This document shows positions 52,749 to 60,858 of a stretch of DNA of 64,000 bases, one piece after another. How positions within the stretch are numbered: the first letter of the stretch is position 1; every line of letters starts with the position of its first letter. The stretch spans positions 141,428 through 205,427 of the forward strand of contig CAVWFB010000009.1 of the NCBI GenBank assembly GCA_963754265.1, read 5' to 3'. The notes under the pieces are model-generated. The model was not told where the DNA came from. It made no database searches and saw nothing but the letters and a program-made list of their open reading frames with translations. The stretch comes from AC-32 sp963754265. GTDB lineage: Bacteria; Actinomycetota; Thermoleophilia; Gaiellales; Gaiellaceae. Both the position numbers and the translations under genes were made by a program.

Positions 52749-54791
52749 ATGACTACCACCGAACAGCACGTCGCCGAAACGCCCACCTGGAGCCCGGGGC
52801 GCCCGAAGCTCCGGCCGTTCGCCCTCGCAGTCGCGTGGCTGATCTCAGCCGCTGCCCTGCTCGCCGCCGCCCAGATCGTGCCGGGTGCGGCGGTGAACGA
52901 CTTCCGCGGCGCGCTGGCCGCCGCGGCGGCGATCGCGGTCCTGAACGCGGTCGTGCCGCCTCTGCTCTCGGCGCTACGGCTGCCGTTCATGCTCCTCACC
53001 GGACTCGTGCTCATCCTCGTCGCCGACGCGCTGATGCTGCTCGCGGCCGACAGCCTCACGAACGGCGACCTCCAGATCGACTCGTTCTGGTCGGCCCTCG
53101 GCGTCGCGTTCGTCGCCTCGGCCGTGGGCGTGGTGTTGGAGATCCTCGCCGGGACGAACGACGACGACGAGTACACGCTGCGCGTGATCCAGCGGATCGC
53201 CCGCCGGTCCGGTGGCCGGACGGTCACCGACGCACCGGGGATCGTCTTTCTCGAGATCGACGGTCTCGCCCTGCCCGTGCTGCAGCGCGCGATGCGGGAC
53301 GGCAACGCGCCCACGATGGCGCGCTGGGTCGCGGAGGGAACGCACCGCTTCACGGAGTGGGAGACCGACCTCTCCTCGCAGACCGGCGCCAGCCAGGCGG
53401 GCATCCTGCTCGGCTCGAACGACGACATCCCCGCCTTCCGGTGGGTCGAGAAGGAGACCGCGAAGCTGGTGGCGTGCTCCGGGCCGCCCGACTGCGCCGA
53501 GATCGAGCGCCGCCACGCCTCCGGCAAGGGCCTGCTGATCGACGGCGGCGCCAGCCGCGGCAACCTGCTCTCGGGCGAGGCCGACTACGTGATCCTGACC
53601 GTCAGCCGGATGGACGCCGAGAGGGGCTCGAACCCCGGCTACCGCGCCTTCTTCGCGAACGGGTTCAACGTCATGCGGGTGCTCGTGCTGTTCTTCTGGG
53701 AGGTCGTGCTGGAGTGGTCCGCCGCGGCGAAGGCCAAGCGCCGCGACGTCCGGCCGAGGGGACACCGCGGTGGGCTCTACCCATTCATGCGGGCGGCGCT
53801 CTGCGTGGTCGTCCGCGACCTGATCGTCTACGGCGTCCTGAGCGACATGATGAAGGGGCGGCCCGCGATCTACGCGACGTTCTCGAGCTACGACGAGGTC
53901 GCGCACCATTCGGGCCTGGAGCGTGCCGACACGCTCGAGGCGCTGCGCAAGCTCGACGAGCAGTTCGGGCGCATCGAGCGGGCCAGGCCGTACGCGGCCC
54001 GGCCCTACGAGATCGTCGTCCTCTCCGACCACGGCCAGACGCAGGGGGCGACCTTCAAGCAACGGAACGGCTACGGCCTCGACGAGCTCGTCGAGCGCTC
54101 GCTCGAACGCGGCGAGGTGTCCACCGTCGCCGATGGGGACGAGAACCACAGCAACATCGGGAACGCCGTCGGCGAGGCCACGGTCGGCACGGCGAAGAAG
54201 AAACGCCCCAAGAACGACGTCTCCGACAAGGAGGTGGTCGTTCTCGGCTCCGGGAACCTCGGCCTCGTCTACCTGATGAGCGAACGGCGCCGCCTGACCC
54301 GCGAGGAGATCGACGAGCAGCACCCGCGCCTGCTGCCGGCGCTGCGGTCCCACCCCCACGTGGGCTGGCTGCTCGTGCGCTCGGAGCGCGACGGGGCCGT
54401 GGCCCTCGGCGCGAACGGGGCGCATCACCTGGCTGACGGGACCGTCGAGGGCGAGGACCCGCTGGCGCACTTCTCGCCGAACGCCCCACGCCATCTCCTG
54501 CGGTCGGACGGCTTCGAGCACGTGGCGGACATCATGGTCGGCAGCTTCTACGACCCGGCTCTGGACGAGGGTTGCGCCTTCGAGGAGCTGATCTCGTTCC
54601 ACGGCGGAATCGGCGGCGCCCAGACCCGTCCCTTCCTGCTCGCGCCCGTGAGCCTTCCGTTGCCGGACGAGCCGATCGTCGGCGCGTCCGCCGTCCACGC
54701 GATCCTCTCCCGGTGGCGCCGCACTCTGAACAGCAACGCCGGCCCGGTCGGGTCGCCGGAGGAGAAACCGCTGGCGACGACCATGGGCTGA
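52749..54791 (+). CDS. Phage-holin-like membrane domain fused to an alkaline-phosphatase-superfamily domain
   Basis: A 680-residue fusion. The N-terminal 140 residues hold about four hydrophobic helices resembling the phage holin 4 superfamily (VAWLISAAALLAAAQIVPGAAVNDF, LRLPFMLLTGLVLILVADALML). A type I phosphodiesterase/alkaline phosphatase domain follows, with the first metal Asp in IVFLEIDGLALPVLQRAM and later metal motifs in VLSDHGQTQG and GSGNLGLVYL. The active-site Thr/Ser is probably in SSQTGASQAG. The enzyme should be anchored in the membrane, with the catalytic part possibly cytoplasmic. It may act on nucleotide or lipid-linked phosphodiesters. A K+ channel gene follows 13 bp later. 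Confidence 0.85.
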   Translation: MTTTEQHVAETPTWSPGRPKLRPFALAVAWLISAAALLAAAQIVPGAAVNDFRGALAAAAAIAVLNAVVPPLLSALRLPFMLLTGLVLILVADALMLLAADSLTNGDLQIDSFWSALGVAFVASAVGVVLEILAGTNDDDEYTLRVIQRIARRSGGRTVTDAPGIVFLEIDGLALPVLQRAMRDGNAPTMARWVAEGTHRFTEWETDLSSQTGASQAGILLGSNDDIPAFRWVEKETAKLVACSGPPDCAEIERRHASGKGLLIDGGASRGNLLSGEADYVILTVSRMDAERGSNPGYRAFFANGFNVMRVLVLFFWEVVLEWSAAAKAKRRDVRPRGHRGGLYPFMRAALCVVVRDLIVYGVLSDMMKGRPAIYATFSSYDEVAHHSGLERADTLEALRKLDEQFGRIERARPYAARPYEIVVLSDHGQTQGATFKQRNGYGLDELVERSLERGEVSTVADGDENHSNIGNAVGEATVGTAKKKRPKNDVSDKEVVVLGSGNLGLVYLMSERRRLTREEIDEQHPRLLPALRSHPHVGWLLVRSERDGAVALGANGAHHLADGTVEGEDPLAHFSPNAPRHLLRSDGFEHVADIMVGSFYDPALDEGCAFEELISFHGGIGGAQTRPFLLAPVSLPLPDEPIVGASAVHAILSRWRRTLNSNAGPVGSPEEKPLATTMG

Positions 54792-54804
54792 GCGCAGGTC
54801 GGCC

Positions 54805-55476
54805 GTGAAGCACCTCTGGCACCCGGGCTCCCGGGTGTCTCGCCTGAAGGCGAGCCACAGCTACGGGATGGTGCTCCTGCTGATCGCGGTCGTGTTCGTG
54901 TTCACGTCGGTCGCGTCGAACAGCGACTGGGCCGACAGCACGCTTCTCCTCCTCCAGTGCACGACGCTCATCGCGGCGCTCTACACCTCGGGGGTGGCGC
55001 GAGCAGATTCGCCGCTCAGTGTCGCGCTGATCGTGGTCTCCGCGGTCTGCGCTGCCGTGCTCCTGTTGTTCGGCGGAACAGCGTTCGAGGCGCTCGTCGG
55101 GATCCTTTCGGGCGTCCTGACCGTCGCCACGATCCTCACCGTGGCGCTCGGCATCGTCGACCAGGGCGAGGCGAACGTCCAGGCCGTGACCGGGGCCGTC
55201 TGCGTCTACGTGCTGATCGGGATGCTGTTCGTCTTTCTCTACGGCGTGCTGGCGGTACTCGGGTCGGGCAACTTCTTTGCTCAGGGCACCGACGGCACGC
55301 GCTCCTTGCGCCTCTACTTCAGCTTCGTCACCCTTGCGACGCTCGGCTACGGCGACTACACCCCCGCCGGCGAGCTCGGCCGCACGTTTGCGATCGTCGA
55401 GGCGCTTTTCGGCCAGCTGTACCTCGTGACCGTGATCGCCGTCCTCGTCTCCCGGATGCGCCGGAAGGAGAGCTAG
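54805..55476 (+). CDS. Two-pore-helix type K+ channel protein
   Basis: A 223-residue membrane protein with about five hydrophobic segments. The K+ selectivity filter is clear in TLATLGYGDYTPAGELGR (TxGYGD), preceded by the pore helix SLRLYFSFV and followed by the inner helix TFAIVEALFGQLYLVTVIAVLVSRM. There is no RCK or cyclic-nucleotide domain, so gating is not evident. The GTG start is at 54805. Cotranscription with the upstream phosphodiesterase fusion is likely. Two cation/proton antiporters elsewhere in the window complement it. Confidence 0.9.
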   Translation: MKHLWHPGSRVSRLKASHSYGMVLLLIAVVFVFTSVASNSDWADSTLLLLQCTTLIAALYTSGVARADSPLSVALIVVSAVCAAVLLLFGGTAFEALVGILSGVLTVATILTVALGIVDQGEANVQAVTGAVCVYVLIGMLFVFLYGVLAVLGSGNFFAQGTDGTRSLRLYFSFVTLATLGYGDYTPAGELGRTFAIVEALFGQLYLVTVIAVLVSRMRRKES

Positions 55477-55510
55477 GAGCCAGGCGCGCCCGGACGGTGT
55501 TCCGCCGTCG

Positions 55511-56275
55511 CTACTTGCTCCCGCCGAAGTCGGCGACCCAGATGACTCCGGAGAAGGCGTTGGGCCAGAGCCTGCTGACATGAGCTGCTGCGATCCCCAG
55601 CTCGTCGTAGTGCTGGAACGTGATGCTGAAACGATGCTCCGCCGAGTTGAGCCATGCGTTGAACGTCGCGCGTACGCCTGAATAGCCACCGATGTCGCTC
55701 AGATAGGCGGCGTTCTCGCCCCACCACGCGCCCGTGAATCCGACCTGCCGCTCGTAGGTCGCGTTGTCGATCCCGCAGGGTGTGTGGCCGAGCTCCTTGC
55801 ACGTGATCATCTTCTGAACCTTGAGCGCAGCCGCCTTGCTCAGCTTCCGGCTCACGTGGAACCTGGGCAGGGCGCTCCGTCGATGCGCGTACTCGTGCAG
55901 ACACACCATCGCCGCGAGCGCCGGCGGTGTCCTCGCCTCACGTCGCTTCTCGAAGCGGCGCAGCGCCTTCCATGCCCACGCCGGAATGCGCTTCGGCGCA
56001 GCCGCCGGTCGCCGGTTCACCCGCTTGCTTGCGTGCAGCCGGTACTCGGCCCACTGCCACCACCAGGCGGGCAGCACGTGTCCCGGCTTGAACGGACCGC
56101 GTGCGGGTGCAGACGCGAACACCCTGCCCAGCGGCAGGTTCGCAACCGACGGATCGGCGCAGGTCCTGCGCGGCGCCATGAGCGGGTCAGCTCTGCCTTG
56201 CGTCGCCAGCACGAGTGCCGCGACGAAGGCACCGACAAGCGCGAACAGCAAGCTGAAACTTCTTCTGGAAATCAT
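55511..56275 (-). CDS. Secreted CAP-domain (SCP/PR-1) protein
   Basis: A 254-residue protein with an N-terminal signal peptide (SFSLLFALVGAFVAALVLATQGRA) and a CAP domain (about residues 130-250). CAP markers are the first His region (CLHEYAHRR...FHVSRKLSKAAALKVQKMI), GEN in WWGENAAYL, WLNSAEHR, and the closing strand VIWVADFGG. Four Cys could form disulfides. The region between signal and CAP domain is basic and Pro/Ala-rich. Bacterial CAP proteins are extracellular and mostly uncharacterised. The ATG at 56275 is 7 nt from a TAAGCT hexamer. Confidence 0.86.
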   Translation of the reverse strand: MISRRSFSLLFALVGAFVAALVLATQGRADPLMAPRRTCADPSVANLPLGRVFASAPARGPFKPGHVLPAWWWQWAEYRLHASKRVNRRPAAAPKRIPAWAWKALRRFEKRREARTPPALAAMVCLHEYAHRRSALPRFHVSRKLSKAAALKVQKMITCKELGHTPCGIDNATYERQVGFTGAWWGENAAYLSDIGGYSGVRATFNAWLNSAEHRFSITFQHYDELGIAAAHVSRLWPNAFSGVIWVADFGGSK

Positions 56276-56282
56276 CGTCTCG

Positions 56283-56288
56283 AGCTTA
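56283..56288 (-). promoter_or_regulatory. Putative leaderless -10 element of the CAP gene
   Basis: TAAGCT on the minus strand is followed by 7 nt (CGAGACG) and the ATG at 56275. The remainder of the 56289-56482 gap shows no gene or clear terminator. Confidence 0.45.
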
Positions 56289-56482
56289 GGGGGGTCTTCG
56301 GCGGCCGAGAGACAGACCTTGTGCCTGTAACGAGCGCCGTGGCCGCCGGGACTCTAACCGTGCGGGCTGGCTCCGGGCTCCCTCGATCGGCCATCGCTTG
56401 TGGCCGGGCGCGGCCGCGCACGAGCGAGCCAGGTGCCACGCCGCGCTCGGCGGCGCAGTCGGTATTTGGTCGAGCCCTCCTG

Positions 56483-57070
56483 CTAGGACGAGGAGCTCGT
56501 CAGGCTCTTGCAGTCGGGGGAGTTCTGGAACGCCTTCTTCAGCTCGCCGTCAGGATCGGCCTGATCGAGCTTCGAGGCGGCCGAGTTGATCTGGTTGCCC
56601 ATCGTCGAGAGCGTCGTGCCCACGCTCGAGGCGGCCGTGGCCGCCGCTTGAACGCCAGAAGCGTTCTTCACGTCGCTCTGCATCTGCTTCACGTCGCTCT
56701 CGACCTCGTTCGAGAGCTGGTCCATGGCCTTCTTCGCGTCCTGACCTTGCTTCGTATTGGGCTTGCCGAGATCCTTGAGGTCGCTGACCAGGGTGTCGCT
56801 CGCGCTCTTGATGTCGTCGGCGGCGGTGTTGAGGCTGTCTTTGGAGACATTGCCCTTGAGCTTGTCGCCCGCGGACTTGACGGAGTTCGTCCAGGTCGTG
56901 AGCGCGGTGCAGAGGCCGCTGGCCCAATCGCTCGCCGAGGATTCGTTGCTGGAGCTGGAGCTGGAGCTGGAGCTGCTGCTGCCGCCGCAGCCCGCCGCCG
57001 CCAGCAGCGCAGCCAGCACCAGCGCTGCGATCGCGAACCTCACCGCGCGCACGACAAGTCGTCCCTGCAC
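56483..57070 (-). CDS. Putative lipoprotein with poly-Ser linker and helical domain
   Basis: A 195-residue protein with a lipoprotein signal: a basic start, a hydrophobic core and a lipobox LAAAGC with Cys28. An 11-Ser linker follows, then a helical, Lys/Asp/Ser-rich region (about residues 45-195) with heptad-like spacing (DKLKGNVSKDSLNTAADDI, ASDTLVSDLKDLG). The Ser tract is encoded partly by four copies of the hexamer GGAGCT (56951-56974, plus strand), so it may vary in length in frame. The start is GTG at 57070. Family and function are unknown. Confidence 0.75.
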   Translation of the reverse strand: MQGRLVVRAVRFAIAALVLAALLAAAGCGGSSSSSSSSSSSNESSASDWASGLCTALTTWTNSVKSAGDKLKGNVSKDSLNTAADDIKSASDTLVSDLKDLGKPNTKQGQDAKKAMDQLSNEVESDVKQMQSDVKNASGVQAAATAASSVGTTLSTMGNQINSAASKLDQADPDGELKKAFQNSPDCKSLTSSSS

Positions 57071-57080
57071 AGCTCAACCC

Positions 57081-57203
57081 TTGCCCGGCGGCCCGGATGG
57101 CGCATCACCCCGTCGGGACGATGTTCGGAACGCACGGCTCCGTGACGCCGGCATCCTCAGCGAGGAGGAGTTCGAGCGCTCGAAGCAGATCGCGCTGGCC
57201 TAG
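57081..57203 (+). CDS. SHOCT-domain mini-protein or remnant
   Basis: A 40-residue ORF from TTG at 57081. Its second half RNARLRDAGILSEEEFERSKQIALA is a clear SHOCT domain (Gly-Ile-Leu-x-x-x-Glu-Phe core). SHOCT domains usually sit at the C-terminus of larger proteins, so this could be a remnant. It diverges from the lipoprotein gene with only 10 bp between starts and has no visible promoter. Its TAG interlocks with that of the GAP-family gene on CTAG. Confidence 0.4.
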   Translation: MPGGPDGASPRRDDVRNARLRDAGILSEEEFERSKQIALA

Positions 57204-57871
57204 CCCGTCAGGCCCGCGATGCCGTTTCGCAGCAGGGATACGGCCAGGAGGACGACGATCACGGCCGCCACGGTCCGCGCGTTGCGCTCGAGCCACCCTC
57301 GAACCGACCCGAGCAGGCGCGTGGCCCAGTCGCGCGCGACGAGCAGCAGCACGATCGCGACCAGTAGTGGGAGCAAGGAGACGAGCGAGAAGAAGAGCCA
57401 GTCGACGATGTACTGCGTCGCGCTCGGGTCGAGCTCCGAGATGTTCTTCAGCGCGATCGGGATGAAGGCGCCCGGGTTGGCCAGCGCTGCTCCGGCGCCG
57501 AGGATCGCGACGGCCGGCGACGATGCCACCTTCCCGACCTTCTCGATCGCGTCGGCCGTGCGCTTCGGGTTGGGAGGCCGTCGCAGGACGCGGTAGACCA
57601 GGACGAGCAGGATCACGGCGAAGATCACGTCCAGCACGGCGACCCACGTCTTCGGCGTGTTCGGCGTGTCGGACGCAGCGACGTTGCCGATCACGAACGC
57701 GGCCACGATCCCGATCCCGAGCGTCGCGCCCAGCGCCCCTAGGTAGAACCAGATCCCCGTGCGGAGCGGTCGCTCGCCCAGCACGAGGACGAGCACCGAG
57801 AAGGTCAGCGTCGTCGGCGACACCATCGCCGCGAGCGCAGTCAGCACCAGCTCGGTACTGATCCAGCCCAA
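57200..57871 (-). CDS. GAP-family (Sap/LysE-like) membrane protein
   Basis: A 223-residue membrane protein with about six hydrophobic segments. The N-terminus STELVLTALAAMVSPTTLTFSVLVLVLGERPLRTGIWFYLGALG matches the GAP/Sap family (mycobacterial sulfolipid- and glycopeptidolipid-addressing proteins; LysE superfamily). The middle has LRRPPNPKRTADAIEKVGKVASSPAVAILGAGAALANPGAFIPIALKN. The TTG start is at 57871. In mycobacteria relatives help deliver glycolipids to the surface; that role is only suggested here. Confidence 0.82.
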   Translation of the reverse strand: MGWISTELVLTALAAMVSPTTLTFSVLVLVLGERPLRTGIWFYLGALGATLGIGIVAAFVIGNVAASDTPNTPKTWVAVLDVIFAVILLVLVYRVLRRPPNPKRTADAIEKVGKVASSPAVAILGAGAALANPGAFIPIALKNISELDPSATQYIVDWLFFSLVSLLPLLVAIVLLLVARDWATRLLGSVRGWLERNARTVAAVIVVLLAVSLLRNGIAGLTG

Positions 57872-57895
57872 ACGTGCCCTTAGATCCGCGCCGGC

Positions 57896-58990
57896 TCAGG
57901 CATGCCCGTGCTTGGCCTCGCGCTTGGCTTCCTTCTTCGCGGCCCGCGAGGCCTTCTGCTCGGCCGCCTTCACCTTGGCATCGTCATAGGAGGTCTGGAC
58001 GAGCTCCTTGCCGCCCGTCCAGCCGAAGACCCAGACGAGCATGACGATCCCGAAGAGGATGTTCCACGCAGTCGTCACGAGCTGCTGGGCAACCGAGTAC
58101 GCGGTCGCAGTCGTCGCATCGGTGACACCGTTCAGCGAGGCAACGTTGAACGCCTGGTTCACGCCCGCCCCGCCGGGCGTGACCGAGGTGACGTTCGCGA
58201 TCGAGTTCCCGCCGCAGATATGCATCAGCGTGCTGAAGCTGACCGGGATGTCGTAGGCAGCCAGGAAGACCGACATCACACCGAGGCTCGCGCACCAGGC
58301 GAGCAGGGACGGGGTGAAGACGCGCAGCAGGTACTTGCGCGGCTCGGCGAGGATCGCGCCGCCCTCCTTGGCCTGATCCCACCACTTCACAATCCGGGGC
58401 CAGAAGACCCGGAAGAGCACGAAGAGCAGGTACGCGATCCCGAGCAAGAGGATGGCGGTCGCCCAGGGGTGCGAGTGGGTGAACTCGAACTTGATGTCGA
58501 AGGAGCCCGCCACTTCTAGGAACAGGTAGAGGTACACAAAGGCGCCGATGAGCGTGAAGAAGATCTTCTCGACGACGTAAGCCCCCAGCACGCTCGAGAA
58601 GGTGGCGCCGGCGATCAGCGTGGTGAACATCAGCAGCATCACCAGCGTGCCGAGGTTCGCCGGAAGGAAGCCGTTCAGCGCCACCGAGATCGCATAGCAG
58701 GCAAGCACGAGCCGGAAACGCGTAGCCGGATACGCGTAGTGGAGGATCGAGTACCAGGCGAAGGCGGTGAGCGTCGTCTGCAGGGTCTTGAGCGCGCAGG
58801 CGGCGACCAGGTAGCCGAACGAGATCTCGGTGATCGTGTCCCAGAGATCGCCGAACCAGCCGCCGATGTCCCAGCCGAGCAGGTACGCGGCGGCCCCGAT
58901 CACGACGATCACGACCCCCCAGCTCACGATCCGCCTCAGGCGCGAGCGGGCCGGGGACTCGGGTGCGACGGCGGCGGAGACCTCCGTCAT
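57896..58990 (-). CDS. UPF0104/lysylphosphatidylglycerol synthase-like membrane protein (2)
   Basis: A 364-residue flippase-like protein (LPG_synthase_TM family), intact. Family motifs are FAWYSILHYAYPATRFRLVLACYAISVALNGFLPANLGTLVMLLMF near the N-terminus and NSIANVTSVTPGGAGVNQAFNVASL towards the end. The C-terminal tail is a Lys/Ala-rich helix (DDAKVKAAEQKASRAAKKEAKREAKHGHA). The ATG at 58990 overlaps the radical SAM gene stop (ATGA). It shares a family with the protein at 50.8-51.9 kb. It may flip a lipid or polyprenyl intermediate; the substrate is unknown. Confidence 0.85.
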   Translation of the reverse strand: MTEVSAAVAPESPARSRLRRIVSWGVVIVVIGAAAYLLGWDIGGWFGDLWDTITEISFGYLVAACALKTLQTTLTAFAWYSILHYAYPATRFRLVLACYAISVALNGFLPANLGTLVMLLMFTTLIAGATFSSVLGAYVVEKIFFTLIGAFVYLYLFLEVAGSFDIKFEFTHSHPWATAILLLGIAYLLFVLFRVFWPRIVKWWDQAKEGGAILAEPRKYLLRVFTPSLLAWCASLGVMSVFLAAYDIPVSFSTLMHICGGNSIANVTSVTPGGAGVNQAFNVASLNGVTDATTATAYSVAQQLVTTAWNILFGIVMLVWVFGWTGGKELVQTSYDDAKVKAAEQKASRAAKKEAKREAKHGHA

Positions 58991-60364
58991 CGGCGCGCCC
59001 CGACGGGGGCGGCGCCGTGGCAGCGCTTCCACTTCTCGCCGCTGCCGCAGGTGCACGGGTCGTTGCGCCCCCGGCGGGCATCGGCGGCTTCGTAGAGGCC
59101 GACGATCTCGGAGGGAGCCCGCCCCTCCGCCAGGAGCGCGCCCATCGTCCGCATCGGTCCGTCGACGTGATGAAAGAACGCCTTGAAGCCGGCGCAGAGG
59201 TAGTTCAGTCCGGGCTCTCCGTCGGGGGTCTCGATGAAGCGGTCCTTCGGGCAACCCCCGTGACAGGCAAAGCGCACGTCGCAGTCTAGGCAGTACTGCG
59301 GCAACGTTTCTCGCTTGTCGAGACCGAACTGGCGCTGCTGCGGCGAGTCGACGAGCTCGAGCATGTGGGTCATCCGGATGTTCCCGAGCTTGTGCTTGGG
59401 CTCGACGAAGTGGTCACAGGAGTAAAGGTCGCCGGTGTGCTCGAGCGCGAGCGCCAGCCCACACGTCTCGGAGTGGACGCAGAGGCCCGGAGGCTCGCCG
59501 ACCCAGTTGGCGAGGGCGACGTCGAACATCTGCACGTAGACCTCGCCGACGTCGCGCCGCACCCACTCCTCGAACACGTCGATCAGGAAGCGGCCGTACT
59601 GCTCGGCGGTGACCGACCGGCCGGTGACCCTGTCGCCGTCCTGCACGTACAGCGGCCGGTCGCGCCACGACGTCCAGGGCACGCCGCCGTCCGCGTCGGC
59701 CTCGGCTACGCGCTCGATGATCGGGATGAACTGGACGAACCGCGCGCCGAGGTCGTCACGCAGGAAGCGGTAGACCTCGCGCGCCGTGGTCGGCGTTCGC
59801 CGCGTGGATGGTGGTGAGCGCGTTCCACTCGACTCCGGCCGAGCGCAGGGCGTCGAGCCCGCTGCACGACCTTGTCGAAGCTGCCCTTGCCCCCCTTGTC
59901 GACGCGGTAGGCGTCGTGCAGCTCGCGCGGTCCGTCGATCGAGACGCCGACGAGGAAATCGTGCTCCTTGAAGAACGCCGCCCATTCGTCGTCGAGCAGC
60001 GTCGCGTTCGTCTGGATCGTGTACGCGGCGCGCTGGCCCGGCTGGAGATAGTCGTTCGTCGAGCTCGACCGAGCGGCGGAAGAAGTCGAGCCCCATCAGC
60101 GTCGGCTCGCCGCCCTGCCAGGCGATCGTGACCTCGGGGACACGCGCGTGCGCCTCGATCAGCTGCCGCAGATAGGCCTCGAGCAGGTCGTCCGCCATCC
60201 GGAAGCGGCTGCCGGGATAGAGCATCTCCTTCGAGAGGAAGAAGCAGTAGCTGCAGTCGAGGTTGCAGACGGCCCCGGTTGGCTTGGCGAGCAGGTGGAA
60301 CGCCAGGGGCGCGTCGGGCCGCACCCCCTCCGTCGTCCCGGTGTGCTGTCTGCGAGACGGACAT
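58987..60364 (-). CDS. Anaerobic sulfatase-maturase-like radical SAM/SPASM protein with SEC-C tail (multiply frameshifted as read)
   Basis: A radical SAM enzyme of the anSME/SPASM type, which oxidises a Cys or Ser of sulfatases to formylglycine in known members. Motifs: CNLDCSYCFF (CxxxCxxC, N-terminal), WQGGEPTLMG, a SPASM region with YCLDCDVRFACHGGCPKDRF, and a C-terminal SEC-C zinc motif (CTCGSGEKWKRCHG). Homologous sequence jumps frame near 60054, 59863 and 59785, and a possible fourth change lies in a G5 run at about 60324-60329 if the ATG at 60364 is the start. Each fits one extra base, so base errors are likely. The GTG at 60324 is the alternative start. No sulfatase is encoded in the window. 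Confidence 0.8.
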
Positions 60365-60375
60365 CGTCCGCTCAG

Positions 60376-60381
60376 AGCCTA
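60376..60381 (-). promoter_or_regulatory. Putative -10 element of the radical SAM gene
   Basis: TAGGCT on the minus strand lies 11 nt before the ATG at 60364, which would leave a 5' UTR of a few bases. It supports that ATG over the GTG at 60324. Confidence 0.35.
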
Positions 60382-60436
60382 GACCCGCGCCGGCACCGCG
60401 TCGCTCCGCATCGCGGCGCCGGTAGGCGTCAGAGGG

Positions 60437-60694
60437 TCAGTTCGCGCTGCGCGTCATCACCGTCGTGTCTTCCGGCGGCCGCGCGATCATGTAGACGAGC
60501 ACGCCGAGCAGCGGGAGGAAGATCACGAACATCGTCCATCCGGCCTTCGCCCATCCGGAGTGATCGCGACGGGCGAAGTTGTCCGCCAGGACCATGATCA
60601 GCAGCCAGATCCAGATCACCAAGGCGAAGAAGATGAGCATCGTCCAGAAGATGTCCAGGAACGGGTAGTCGGTTCTTGCGAGAAGTGCGAGCAC
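60437..60694 (-). CDS. PLDc_N-domain small membrane protein
   Basis: An 85-residue two-span membrane protein. The sequence FWTMLIFFALVIWIWLLIMVLADNFARRDHSGWAKAGWTMFVIFLPLLGVLVYMIARPPED matches the PLDc_N domain (the N-terminal membrane part of cardiolipin synthases) as a stand-alone protein, common in actinobacteria. The GTG at 60694 follows a GGGAG site. Function is unknown. The 60695-60858 gap to the divergent membrane protein holds no gene. Confidence 0.82.
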   Translation of the reverse strand: MLALLARTDYPFLDIFWTMLIFFALVIWIWLLIMVLADNFARRDHSGWAKAGWTMFVIFLPLLGVLVYMIARPPEDTTVMTRSAN

Positions 60695-60858
60695 TGCGCG
60701 TCTCCCTGGTCGGGGTCGTTGACGTCTGAAACCGTCCCGCGTCGTGGCCGTCGCTTCATCGTCCGATCGGGATGACGCGCCCGTAGCCATCGTGAGGGAG
60801 GCTTCCGTGCTGAGCGGCGCTTGTCAGTCAGGCCGAAGCGAAGGAACGCAAGGAGAAG

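Noticed and set aside
52749..53170. Phage holin as evidence for a prophage
   Set aside because: The holin-like helices are part of one reading frame with a phosphodiesterase domain, and no other phage genes are present.
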